Shown in pieces: positions 30,991 to 42,573 of a stretch of DNA of 64,000 nt. Positions within the stretch are counted from its first letter, which is position 1. Every line of letters begins with the position of its first letter. The notes under the pieces were generated by a model. It did no database searches. It was not told where the DNA came from and was given only the letters and a program-made list of their open reading frames with translations. Source of the DNA: Dryocosmus kuriphilus. Lineage: Eukaryota > Arthropoda > Insecta > Hymenoptera > Cynipidae. The position numbers were made by a program, and so were the translations under genes. The stretch is taken from contig CM076196.1 in assembly GCA_038277395.1 (NCBI GenBank), positions 82,091,786 to 82,155,785 of the forward strand. The letters are read 5' to 3'.

Positions 30991-31780
30991 ATTGTGACAT
31001 GGCTTGCAAATCTGTTAGGAGGTCATAGGTAACTGTCTTATCTTTTGGCATCGGAAACTCAGATTAGGACCCAGAGTTGCGTGTAAGGCTTAAACGAAGC
31101 GCAGAAGTGGAACCCCTTTGATATATCGTCCTGATCGCCTCGAAGAGGCTACGTCTACGACGTTGCGCCGCTTGGATCAATATTCTGTCCATTAAAACCG
31201 AACTGTAACCGTTGGGCACCTACCGCTACCGGAAGCTTGAAGACCTTTCGTGCTTTCGAGTGTACCGCGATATCGTGTTACGACTTACGATAGCAGAACG
31301 GTCACAAATGGTTGGCCCTTTGTATTGCGCATGAGACTCATTCTGAAGACGAGTATCTTATCTAGCAAGTTGGAAAATAGCGAAGATTCATCCTCATTCT
31401 TCAGTGAAAGAACCACCCAGAAAGCTTTGCAATATCTTTATCCTGTACCTGTATGAGGATAAAACATAAAATGTTATGGTTTTGCACAAAATTGTCAAGC
31501 TTCTTTTATAAATTGGATAAAAATGCTGCAAAAAGTTTTAAGAACTGTATCGACCTCCATATTGACAATTACAACAACTATAATGACTCTTTGTGTAGTT
31601 GTCAACTATGTGAAGATAAAAAATCTGCCCGCCTTTGCGTTTGATGCGTTATTTACATCACGCTACGTGCTCGATGTTTGCACATCCCTACATTTGTACG
31701 TACGGATCTTTTAAAATAAATTAAAGATCGAATCATTGACCAGTGTAATTTGGTAATTTTGAATTTTTTGTTAAAGCTGC
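30991..31780. other. Unassigned, moderately GC-rich segment
   Basis: About 30991-31450 is less AT-rich than its surroundings and has several short open frames on the plus strand (for example 31250-31456). None shows a motif I recognise. It could be an old TE fragment or an exon. 31450-31780 is AT-rich. Confidence 0.35.
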
Positions 31781-31789
31781 TTCGGCATC

Positions 31790-34500
31790 AACAAATACAT
31801 TCTCATCACGTGACTCGCGCTTTGCACTCGAATAAAGTTTGACCAAAACGCGATATTTTTTTTTTTTTTGTTTGGGTGAAAATCAAATTTTCTTATTTTT
31901 AGTAACATTTTTCACGAATAAAATGAAAACATTGTTGAGTATTAAAATGAAAAATATGCGTCTTATCAAAAACTTCTATGAAGCAGATTTGTAGATATTT
32001 CTCAGATAAACAACATTACTTCTTCACATTTTTTTCGTATCTCCCACAGTTTTTCTGAAAAGTGGACTTTTTTATATTTAATAATATTTTTCACGAAAAA
32101 CTCAAAAACTATGCGCCTTTACAAACAAACGATAGAAATCAGATTTATAGATCTTTTGGGATGAACAACTTTGTTTATTATCATTTTTCTCGTATCACGC
32201 ATAGTTTATCGGGAAATTTGAATTTTTGATTTTTGGAAAGAACTTATTATGGATAAAACCAGAACTGTTTGTCAAAAACCGCTGGTGAACAAAGTCGTCC
32301 TTTCTTTTTACGCCTTAAATATGTGTGCCAAAGCGCAATCCAATCCAATTGATTTTTTGAAAGGCATTTTCGGTGGATAAAACTAGAACCGTTGGTCAAA
32401 AAAGACTGGTGAACGAACTTAAATTTTGATTTTTAAGCCTTAAAAAAGTGTGCCAAAGCACAATCCATAATCGGATTAGTCTTTCGAAAGTTATCCGATA
32501 TACAGATGTCGACGACAGACCGACACCAACGTGAAACATGTTTTTTCGGATTCAGGGGGTTTTGAAACGCTGAGATTTCATGAAATCCGCGAAAGTCAGT
32601 TTTCACATAAAATTAATATCTTCTCATTGAGATGAGAATTTAAAAAGTGCATTTTTCAGACAAACTATGTAAAAAATTTAAAAATTCACGTTTTTTATAT
32701 ACTTTAATCGAATGCCAAGCGCGAGAAACGTGATGAGAATGCGTCTGCGTAGCGGGCAGATTTTTCAATAACTTTTAATAACTTTTTATTAACTTTTTAA
32801 TAATGTTTTTCTTGATTAAAATAACTATTATACGTTTCATCAAAAAATTATGTGCTGGATCAAAAAATGTTTTTAGAGCAAATTTATAGATCTTTTCAAG
32901 GTGAACAATTCTGCTTCTTAATATTTCCTCGTATCTCGCATAGTTTTGCTGAAAAGTGGATTTCTTTATGTTTAATAACGTATTTCACGAATAACTCAAA
33001 AACTATACGCCTTTACAAAAAAAAAAATATGATAGAAAGAAAATTTTTAGATCTTTTTGAGTTGAACATCTTTGTTTGTTATTATATTTTTCGTATCTAG
33101 TATAGTTTGGCGGGAAATTTGAATTTTTTATTTTTGGAAAGAATTTATGATGGATAAAACCAGAACCGATTGTCAAAAACCGCTGATTAACGTACTCTTA
33201 CTTTCTTTTTATACGCTTTTATTTAACTCCACCTTGGAGTCTGTCGTAGCGGGATGGTGCAAATTTTCACTTCGTTTTTTCGCCTACTTATTTAATGATT
33301 TGAAAATTGAACTTTTGCATGAATATACTGCTTTGATCTGACATTTTCATTTTACGCTGCTGTAACATGCAAATAAAAATATTTTTGTATAGAATTTGTC
33401 AATTGAACAAATCACAGATTTCAAACGGTAGTTCACAGCTGGTCGCTAGGTGGCATCACGTATCGGTTCAAAGTCACAAAGGTATAGTAAGGAGATCGAA
33501 CTCGCTGTTAAGAAATGTCAACAAAAACTGTACCTAAAGTATAGTCTTAGAATGATCGCACAATTGCACAAGAAAAAAGAAGAAGTGTTTCTTTGTAGCA
33601 ACAGGACCAAGTACTTCAACTATTTCATTGATTTCCAATGATGTTAGTCTGTAATTAGGTACCAGCACAAAGACTAAAAAGATTAAAACAAATAAAATAA
33701 AAATAAAAAAAATTTTAAATACGCTTTTATTTAACTGACAATCTATAAAATTAAAAATTGTAAATAAAAAAATTATATCTGAACTAAAAAGAAAAAAATA
33801 ATTTATTTGACAATAGACAACACAATAAGTCACTGATTATCCTAGTAGAGTTTAAATAAAATTTTATAGCACGAATAATAAAAGCGCGGGGCGTATGATT
33901 TATGAATGATGCGTACATACATAGGTACATTTATATTCATTCAACTGGTATAATACTGAAGAGGTGTGTGACAGCTTCAACACCTCATACGCCCCACGCT
34001 TTTATTATTCGTGCTATAAAGTTTTATTTAAATTATACTAGGATAATCAGTGACTTAGTGTGTTGTCTATTGTCAAATAAATTATTTTTTTCTTTTTAGT
34101 TCAGATATAATTTTTGTATTTAAAATTTTTTATTTTATAGAATGTCAGTTAAGTAAAAGCGTATTTTAAAATTATTTATTTTATTTTATTTATTACGCCT
34201 TAAATACGTGTTCCGAAGCCGGCATATTCTCTACGCGCGCCGCGCGATGTATGAACGCGCCTGGAGCGCGCGTCAGTCGGAACTCGTCCTTCGAAAGTTA
34301 TCATGCTAACAGAAAACAACAACGACAACAACGACAGATATACATCAACGTAAAACATATGTTTTTTCGGATTCAGGTGGTCGCGAGACATCGAGATTTC
34401 GTGAAATCCGCGAAATTCAGTTTTCGCATAAAACTAATACTTTCTCATTGAAATGGGAATGTAAAAATCTAATGCCTTCTCATTGAGATGAGAATGTAAA
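31790..34500 (-). repeat. Older inverse-orientation copies of the satellite family
   Basis: Relative to the 42.5-60.2 kb array these run in the opposite direction. They carry the same ~155-bp subrepeats and the terminal block TTCTCATTGAGATGAGAAT (about 32618, 34453 and 34477). Copy one is about 31790-32650. Copy two begins near 32720 with GATGAGAATGCG...GCGGGCAG, breaks at about 33210 and resumes at about 34195 after an inserted inverted repeat. The Asn/Asp-type microsatellite is short here, so its expansion happened in the younger array. Confidence 0.75.
33211..34194. mobile_element. Insertion with ~200-bp inverted repeat
   Basis: The left arm (about 33690-33897) and right arm (about 33984-34193) are inverted copies, for example AGTCACTGATTATCCTAGTA and its complement, with an ~85-bp loop. 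The segment interrupts a satellite copy: the reading through 33210 (TTTTTATACGC) resumes at 34195 (ACGCCTTAAATACG), suggesting a TACGC-like duplicated junction. There is no coding capacity. It is probably a non-autonomous fold-back element with extra left-flank sequence. Confidence 0.55.
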
Positions 34501-34564
34501 AAGCTTCGGGTTTCTTTATTATGAAGAAGATTTCTTCTACTCTATTGGGAATGGTGATCGATCA

Positions 34565-35445
34565 TTCTGCTACCTGGTGCAAAAAGTCAGAACTAGAAGG
34601 AGTAGGTAGCGAGCTATCATAACCCACTTAAAAATGAATTTCTGTAAATAAAATTCGTAGTTTTACTAAATCTGCACCTTCCAGTTATAATTTTGTGAAC
34701 AGTTAAATACCGGTCACGTCATTTTCTTCGGTAAAAGAAGTGATGCAAATCCGTGATTGTTTTTCATTTACTGCATTTTGTTGGCAAAAAACTGTAGGAA
34801 TCTAAGAAAAATTTAACTCTAAAGTAGGAAAACTATAGCTTTTTTTTAGCAAATTAATTAAAATTTTGCTTTTATAAAATCTCAATAAACTACACAGCAT
34901 ATTACCACACAAGGTAACAGTTCGAGGTTATAGCTAATAGGTCAGGTTTACAATCTACAATATAGTTAATGTGGTTAAATACATGTGCAAATGTAGTTAA
35001 AGTGCAATTAGAAAATTAAAAATAATAAAAGAAATAGATTCTAGATACGAACGCAGCTTACTTTATTGATCCTGTGAACAATGACTAGTCCTGGCTTTTA
35101 CAATACGAAGAACGAAGTGACACGAGATAAGTTATTGCATATTTTGTCCTATCTTTTGTCTCACTTTCCAAACTTTTTCTCATAAAATTGACCAGGTTAT
35201 TGCACGCTTTACTGCAGACGAAAAAAGTGTAAAAGATTTGGCTTTTGGACTTCTTAGGGGACAACTGCACCCTATCATTCAAAATTAGATGGGCTGCACT
35301 GCATTGTTTGGAGATAATTTGTGAATTAAGTTAAACTGTTTATTTCACTTGTTTATTTGTATTTTTCTCGCGCTTGCACGTGGTTTATGACAGCCCGCTA
35401 CCTACTCTTTATAGTTCAGATCTTTTCCACCAGGTGAGAAATTCG
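34565..35445. mobile_element. Candidate TIR/MITE element
   Basis: 34570-34625 (TACCTGGTG...GAGTAGGTAGCGAGCTATCATAA) is repeated in inverted form at about 35385-35440 with several mismatches. The ~0.8-kb interior is AT-rich and non-coding. Ends and target duplication are not resolved. Confidence 0.45.
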
Positions 35446-36380
35446 AGTTTAGCCATTCCAAATAGTGTTCACCAATTTTTTCATTTGAGAGATTAAATGC
35501 CTTATAAGAGTTCAGGTTCGATTTTCAATATCAGGATCATAATAGTCACATATTGCTTACTAGTACTCAAGTAATTTTTGGTCTGAAGAATTTCAGAGAT
35601 TCTATTTTTCAACTTTCAATGAAACTTATTAAATTTTGAACACGCGTATTGAGGCTGTTTTTCCAAAGTTTGCTTGTTTGTTAATAAAGTTGCAAAATTC
35701 CAAAAATCCGTGATTTTTTTATTTGTGCTATCTATTTTGTTCTATTCATTAGCATTTCCTCAAAAATGCATTTAGTCAATTTATTCTCGATGAATGGAAG
35801 TTTTGATTGTAGATTAAATTCCTTTATTTCCTTAATTGTCATAAACAAATTCATGTATAAATTAGTAATATAGTAAATGTATAAAACAGGCATCTGCTGC
35901 ATTTTGGGCACAAACCGCTTGGACACATGTAATTGTTTCAGGCTTCTCTTTCGATCAGTGACGTTAAGCAGCACATAGCTTGGTTTTACTCGGATGGGGG
36001 CTATCGTACTAATTGAGGTGGGAGTGTATTTGTCAGCTGATAATTTGTTTTCACTCTAAAACTAATAATAATAATAATAAGAATACCAAATGACATATAT
36101 GTATAGTTATAAACAAATGCACTTATTTTACATTTTTGAACATAGACAATATTTTTCTGCCGGACCATTTATTTCCATCTCAAGGATAATAGCTTGACAC
36201 AAGATAATGCCATTCATCAACAATGTTTATTGACATAAATAATTGTTTTAAACAAATTACTTTATTTCGCATTTTTGTCATAGAAAATTTTTCTTTTATT
36301 TAGAGTCACTTCTTTTCATCTCAGGAGTAATATTATCATAAAAAATGTTTGATACCTATAAGAAATTTAATACTGGGAGA
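35446..36380. other. AT-rich spacer
   Basis: No gene or element is recognised. A short (AAT)n run occurs at about 36064-36080. Confidence 0.5.
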
Positions 36381-36480
36381 CAGCGCGGCTTGTTCTTGAA
36401 TGATAACGTACTTGGCTTGTATTTCAGGACGTTGAGGAAAGCAGTTTGTCGCGGGTTCGAATCCCAAGGCGGGAACTTGA
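36381..36480 (+). ncRNA. tRNA-like SINE fragment
   Basis: A box B GGTTCGAATCC (36454-36464) is preceded by TGATAACGTACTTGGCTTGTATTT, close to the corresponding part of the 27640-27735 element. Box A is weak. It is probably a fragment of the same tRNA-derived SINE family. Confidence 0.45.
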
Positions 36481-36567
36481 ATAATTGAACGCCAATGCCA
36501 AAATTTCGCATTTCTTACATGGAAGTTTTTCTGGCCAAACATCCTATTATAAATTAATAAATCATTT

Positions 36568-36891
36568 GAAGAGCTTCGGTGGCTCAGGTGGTAGTGCACC
36601 GGCCTTCCAAGCAAGAGGTCCGGGGTTCTATTCCTGAGCGTGTACCAATGGAATTTTCTATGTACTTCTACCGAGGCTCTCTCGTGTTTCGAAACCCACG
36701 TTAAACTGTAGGTCCCCTCATAAAGAGGACAGTGATCTTTCAGGGAAGATGATGCTCCATGTCGAGGGGCAAATTGCTTTTGGGGGTCACTGGTCGATTT
36801 TGAGGCTTTAGGAAGTTGTGAAAGCTTGTAATTGTTCTGGAAGACTCTCAAAACCCATAAAAGGGAAAGGAAGTATAAACTAATATACAAT
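36568..36891 (+). mobile_element. tRNA-derived SINE with target-site duplication
   Basis: The head has box A TGGCTCAGGTGGTAG (36580-36594) and box B GGGTTCTATTCC (36622-36633) at tRNA spacing. A non-tRNA body follows with GTTAAACTGTAGGTCCCC, ending in AAACCCATAAAAGGGAAAGG. A 16-bp direct repeat AATTAATAAATCATTT flanks it exactly (36552-36567 and 36892-36907), the signature of LINE-mediated insertion. The long minus-strand frame across this region is a by-product of the SINE. Transcription would be by RNA polymerase III from boxes A and B. Confidence 0.88.
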
Positions 36892-36907
36892 AATTAATAA
36901 ATCATTT

Positions 36908-38680
36908 CATCTAGAAGACATTTATAAAAATTGTAATTTTTTGTAAAAGTATTGCTTGTAAAGTTTTCTAATAGTGTCTGAATTCTATCTAAAAATTATA
37001 TGTTGCAGTAGAATTTGTTTTGTAATTTTATCTACGTTTTTTTAAAAATTGATAGAAAAATCTACTAAAGACAATAATTTGTGTGGGGTCAAGTGAGTAA
37101 AGGGATGCTACATTCACTTAAATATAAGGAAGCTCTTTTATTATAATTTCTAAGTTAATACTCTCTAAAATCAGTTAAAATTTATTTTGAAATTTATTTT
37201 GCGTCACATGAACTGATTCAATCAGTTATGTTGATTCAGAATAACTAAAAAAAACTAATACATCCTCATTGAGATGAGAATTAAAAAATATATATAAATT
37301 TTTGTAATTACAATAACGAAAAGAAGATTAGAATCAACAAAGTTACATTTACATTATAAGCCTAAAATCTTTGAATATTATTTGAAACTGGAAGTGAACG
37401 TTCTTTAAGGGTTTGGGTTCGAACTGGACCTAAAAAATGTTGTTATTAAAAGACTCGTAACCGAAACTTGTTCCATAACTCAGAAGATTTTATGAATAAA
37501 TTGCATTAATTGATTCTAATTATGTAATATTTACATTCGTGGTTACTTCATAAATTTAAATAATTACTTCTATTGATTTTTATTTTTAATGACTGTAGTA
37601 CTAGTAAAACCTGTAATTTTGAATAGGTTTTGTACTGGCCCACTACTGGCTAAAAATTGGCGAAGTACTATAATACTACTGGTCCTGAACTTGTACCAAG
37701 CCTTTATATGTGAACACATTACTGGATCAGTACCGTTTTTATACCTTTATTTTACTGGGTCTAGTACTGTCCCATTAAAATATAAGTTACTGACTCACTA
37801 CTGGCCAAAAAATTATGCGATACAAAAAATATCATTCGTACTGACATGTAATACCAAATATTTAGTATAAGTATTAGTGTCCCAGTATAGAACACAGTTT
37901 TCAGAAGGAATTTTGCTAGTAACGGGAATGCACCGTATAAATAGTACTGACGCAATCCCGGTTGTTTAGGATGAAAATCACAGAAGTTATTCCATTTGTT
38001 TACGAGACAAAAACGTACTCTAAAATCAATTAGCTGCTAAGCGTACATGATACTATAACTCTTTAGGATTGAAATTTGTCCACTTTTATGGCTTTCCGAC
38101 CGCCTTAAAAAAAGTTAGCCCCACCGAAACAACGGTACCTTTTTTATAAACAAATAGCTTTTCTCAAAAGCTATTTATTATTTTGAGCTCAAAATTTGCA
38201 TATACTTTCAGCTTAACAAAATACACATTTTCAGGGACTTTAATAGATGTGTATACACTTTTTGCAAAAATAACTAGATTTTGCAAAACGGCCATTTTTG
38301 CCGGTTTTTATTACTTTGTGAGGGAATAAATCAAACAATTTTAATGTGCGACATACCAAATTAAAGATCTTTTTAAGGCCTTTAATTTATAATTAAACTT
38401 TTTTTTCGCAAATCAATACCTTGATAGCAATCTCCCAAAAACCTGATTTCGCCAACTTTGAACATTGCGCAATTCCTTATGACCACATATTTTTGCCTGC
38501 AAACATACAAGCCTTCATCCCAGGCATCAACACTACATGATGGCATACCTCCTTTTCATTCTAAAATTTTGTGGTGAAAAAATCCTTCATTCCCTGGACT
38601 ATGCCTCAATGGTATAGAGCATTTGAAATAATAATTTTTTCTTGTATTTATTAAGAATAATTAGACCGTCCATAATTTTC
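36908..38680. other. AT-rich region with a repeated TACTGG motif
   Basis: No gene. A lone copy of the satellite terminal block (TCATTGAGATGAGAAT, about 37266-37281) occurs. Between 37580 and 37960 words such as ACTACTGGC and AGTACTG recur on both strands, possibly a decayed MITE. 38080-38420 is AT-rich without a pattern I can name. Confidence 0.4.
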
Positions 38681-38682
38681 TA

Positions 38683-38967
38683 GTGAATAATTTTGCTTTA
38701 AATGAAAAAAAAATATATTATGGAAAGGACGAAAAGCAATCAATGAAAGATACACCGCAGACTCGGGATTCGGGATTCCATGGGGTTTATGGTTCACTCA
38801 TGCGCTTTTCGAGCCAACGTCGCATCGGGTCTAGCCTGCAACCCCATAACCGTGAGGACGAGCGTCCGGTCACCATGGAAACCACGGGAAGATGTGTCAG
38901 GATATGTAAATCGCCCGACCTCGTTCGCGAAATGCGATTATCACTCCAATCGTTGAAACTGAAGTGA
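38683..38967 (+). CDS. Unassigned ORF over a GC-rich island
   Basis: The 94-codon frame covers a distinct GC-rich patch (about 38755-38990) in a region that is otherwise roughly 70% AT. The basic, Arg-rich product shows no domain I recognise. The patch may be a real exon, a 5' UTR/promoter of a host gene, or a fragment of a less AT-rich TE. Most of the first 25 codons lie in AT-rich DNA, so the true exon, if any, probably starts later. No splice pattern was confirmed. Confidence 0.25.
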   Translation: MNNFALNEKKIYYGKDEKQSMKDTPQTRDSGFHGVYGSLMRFSSQRRIGSSLQPHNREDERPVTMETTGRCVRICKSPDLVREMRLSLQSLKLK

Positions 38968-38990
38968 TCGGATTATTTATTCGCGCGGCA

Positions 38991-40640
38991 CATGATTTAT
39001 CCAAGTCGAATTCAACCGCAAGTTTCCTCTTTCAACAGGTTTTCAATAGCTACTTAAATATGTCTAATGACGCTCAGTTTTTCACTGATTAGAGAACGAG
39101 AATTAGGTATCAGATAAAGTAATTGACCTAATCATTTGTGGTAAAAAAATCTTCAATCAGAATTATATAAATTGATAGAAATTTATTTAATTTATTTTAG
39201 GCATCTCATTTTATGTTTGATGAAAAAGTGAGTTAGATTAGATTAATCAAGGCGTCATTTAAGCTTTCATTGGAGGTCATATTGAGTTACCGACCTATAA
39301 TCAATATACCTTTGCAAACAAAGAAGCGAATATAATTTGAAATTGAGTTAAAAATTAAAGTGTAGTCCGAAAATTAAATGAAATTTACTTGTCTATTATA
39401 AAAATTATGAATTTTAACATCAGAATTGCAAAGTAAGAAATGTTTATTCGAAATTTATCATTTTTATGTCAGACACCTATTAAGTAAAGTTAATTTTATT
39501 AATCTAATTCGACTTTTTATTGATTAATTACTTTTGGCTCTATAGTATGTGCTCGAAAATCATAGTAGAATTCAAAGCAGAATTTCAAAATTATTGTGTA
39601 AAACACTTTTTCAGAAATAAACGTATCCACTGTGTTTGAACTTCTGTAATTTTTATTAAAATTCTACTTGCAACAAAAACTGAATGTTTAAAAATTCCAG
39701 GTTTTATCTTTTTGAAGCATCTTGCGATAATACATTGATATATAGGAGTAAATAATAGAGTGGCACTGTATGTTTTCATTATTTATTGAATATAAAGAGA
39801 GAATTACGCTTATGGGCAATCGCGCGCGTTTACATAATTTATCTAACGCATGCATGATCATCATAGAGGCAATTGAATATTTAGTAATAAGCTCGTACAT
39901 ATTTAAACCTTATATAGATATAACTTACTGATATATTTTACGTACGTAGTTTATTTTATAATTAAAGATAATTTGAATTTAATTATTGAAATATATTCCA
40001 AGGTTTGTATTTCATATTATAATATTAAGAAAATGTGATCATTTTCATTTAGTTTTTCTAAAAAATTTTCTGAATAACTGACTCGAACAATGGTTCTAAT
40101 AAAAAATAGCGCTTATCTCATTCTGGAGGGTTAAAACAGCTTTCTGTTGACAAAAAACATGCTTTTCCTAAAGCAAAATAGTCGAGTCGTTTTAGTAGTT
40201 AACGACAAGATAAGCTGATATTCTTGAAGCTCATCTTCGTGGACACATAACCATTAACTGTTGGTTCAAACATCACATAAATATTTATATATACTTTTAT
40301 AGGGCAAAGAAATTTTATTTTTCCTCTAAACAATATTTACTCTCATTCAAGCTTGAAGATTAAATAGTATTTACATAGGTCTTCAAATCTTACGAATAAA
40401 TCCCATTTAAATTAAACTTCCCAGTAATCGTAATGGTTCCAATAATCGTAAAATTTGTTTATAATTTTAATATATGGTTTAAAAATATGTTAAATATAAC
40501 GTTGAATAATAAATCCAATTCATTTTTAGCATTCTATGGTATCAAATGGAAATTCAGTTAATTTAAGTTAGATAAAAAGCAAGAAAATTGTTGTCATGAT
40601 TACTGGGACTAAGGTCACGATTACTGGGACGTTTACCTTA
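38991..40640. other. AT-rich region without recognisable features
   Basis: About 1.65 kb with only short, uncharacteristic frames on both strands. Near the end ACGATTACTGGGAC-like words occur twice (about 40598 and 40617). Confidence 0.5.
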
Positions 40641-40643
40641 TGA

Positions 40644-41965
40644 GTTAGGGTTACCAGGTGGGTCGGGCGAAAAACAAGGACACTCAAAAATTTTCGTGTA
40701 ATCCTTGACACAAATGTGGGAAATGGTATGAAGTATTTATTAAGTATTACAACACAGTACTCAAGAAGTATACTTAGCGATGCCACTAATTTTACGCAAT
40801 AAATGTGCGTTTTCCGGTTTATATAGATTATTATATATATTTGACTGTAGGAAAATCACCACTTTTTCAAAACGAAGTTTTAAGCCTGTCAAAATTGAGT
40901 ACTTATTTAGGACTAATTTTGTACTACAATCACAAATTTTGTACTTTTCTATTAAAAAAAAGAAGCTGGCACCGTTGACTTACCTTTAAGCTGGCATGAC
41001 CACATCGAGAAATAGATGAACAAATAGTGCAATCACATTTATCAATACGTGATTAATTAGGACTCAGTTAGTACTCTCAAACTACCCTATTCCAAAATTA
41101 ATTGCCTTTAAATTTTTTTTTTAAATGACCAGTACTGCTGACTTAACGTTGAACTGGCATGAACACATCGATAAATAGATGAACAAATAACGCCATCACA
41201 TTTCTCAATGCGTAATTAATTACGAGTAGTACTCAATTAGTGCTCTCAAGATGCTTAAACAGATTTTTTCAAAAAGCAATTCATATCACGGAAAAACTAC
41301 AATAAAAAAAATAAATCTGCTTTTCCCAAAATGAAACACAACTGTTTCGTGTGCTATTGTAGGACATATTAAATTTCATAATTTATCCAAAAACCAGTCT
41401 TATAACTTTTAAAAATACCATACCCTTATATTCTGGTTAGCTGAGAAATTCAGTAATGCCTACTTTCTAAACGTGGGATATTTACTAGCGGTTCGTTAAC
41501 ACTTTCTGGTATCACTTTGTCAAAAAAAAAAAAAAATAATTAACAATAAACAATTTCTGAAATTAATTTTAATATTTGTAAATTTTTAAAATGTATCAGT
41601 TTCATTTAGCGAGGCATTTTCAAAGAAGATAGACAATTTCGATTTTGTGACTAACACGTGTCGCATTTATTAATGCGTAATTAATTAGGTCTCAATTAGC
41701 TCTGAAATCAATTTTTGAAAGTCGCTATTCTCAGAGTTGTAAAAATCGCTAAAAGCAATTTTTTCGGAATCTATATAATATGCTAAATCTTCAAAAAAAA
41801 AATATAATTATTGCGATTGTAGAAAAATAAAATATTTGCTGTCAAAAAGATTGGTTTCGTAAAAACCAGGACATTTTGCATATTTTCAAGAAAAAACCAG
41901 GACACCAGGACATACCACGAAAAAAGAGGACATGTCCCGGAAAACCAGGACGTATGATAACTTTA
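40644..41965. mobile_element. Candidate decayed hAT-like element
   Basis: The left end TAGGGTTACCAGGTGGGTCGG resembles, with decay, the reverse complement of the right end (GTTATCATACGTCCTGG). The segments beside them share GGACA/CCAGGACA words of the GGGACATGTCC type common in insect hAT termini. The interior has no transposase frame and contains three diverged direct repeats (about 40970, 41135 and 41645) sharing GCGTAATTAATTA and AGATGAACAAATA words. A clean 8-bp target duplication is not seen. Confidence 0.35.
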
Positions 41966-42059
41966 TATAAGTCTGTCAAATTTTACACTCAAAAAATGGA
42001 CAACGAATCCAGTCCATGAAATAGTTTTAATTTGAGAAAGAATTTTTGATTCAGTATAC

Positions 42060-42573
42060 CTTTTTTTTACATTCTGATCCTAATGAGAAGATATTAGTTT
42101 TATGTAAAATTTGAAATTTCAGGTTTTTATCAAATCTCAACGTTTCGAGACCGCCTGAATGAGAAAAAATAGTTTTTATTCGAAACCACCATGTTATGAG
42201 ACTGTAACGCCCCCTGAAAAATGGGTGTTATACGGCCCTTTACAGAATGGTGACAGGTAATTAGTTCCAAAAGCGCCACACTGACAGGTAATTAGTTCCC
42301 CAAACCACCACTTGATAACTCACAATGCTTTCTCTAATATTATTTGACGCTCGCGTAGGGAAAAATAATCAAACCACATGGCGCCACTACATATGGTGTT
42401 TTTCCACCATTTCGATAAGGGCCATATTATAAGGTGGCTAACATTACTCGTGATGTAATATACTATTACGAGAGTGTCTGTCAGCTATGGTTTTAATCAT
42501 CTAAAATTCTTCTTAAAAAATTTAAAATTCCATTTGTCTGAAAAACTTCTTCAAAATTTGTATTCCTTTTTTT
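42060..42573 (+). repeat. Degenerate satellite copy plus spacer before the array
   Basis: 42070-42180 resembles the start of an array monomer (ACATTCTGATCCTAATGAGAAG...CTCAACGTTTCGAGACC) with many changes. 42181-42540 is unrelated and contains a short direct repeat GACAGGTAATTAGTTCC (42251 and 42281). Confidence 0.5.

Noticed and set aside
33955..33990. Hammerhead core starting CTGAAGAGGTGT
   Set aside because: A GGTGT...ACACC stem is present, but the required GAAA after it is missing.
36336..36890. 184-codon minus-strand frame
   Set aside because: It runs antisense through two SINE-derived segments, including tRNA box B sequences. It is a repeat artefact rather than a gene.
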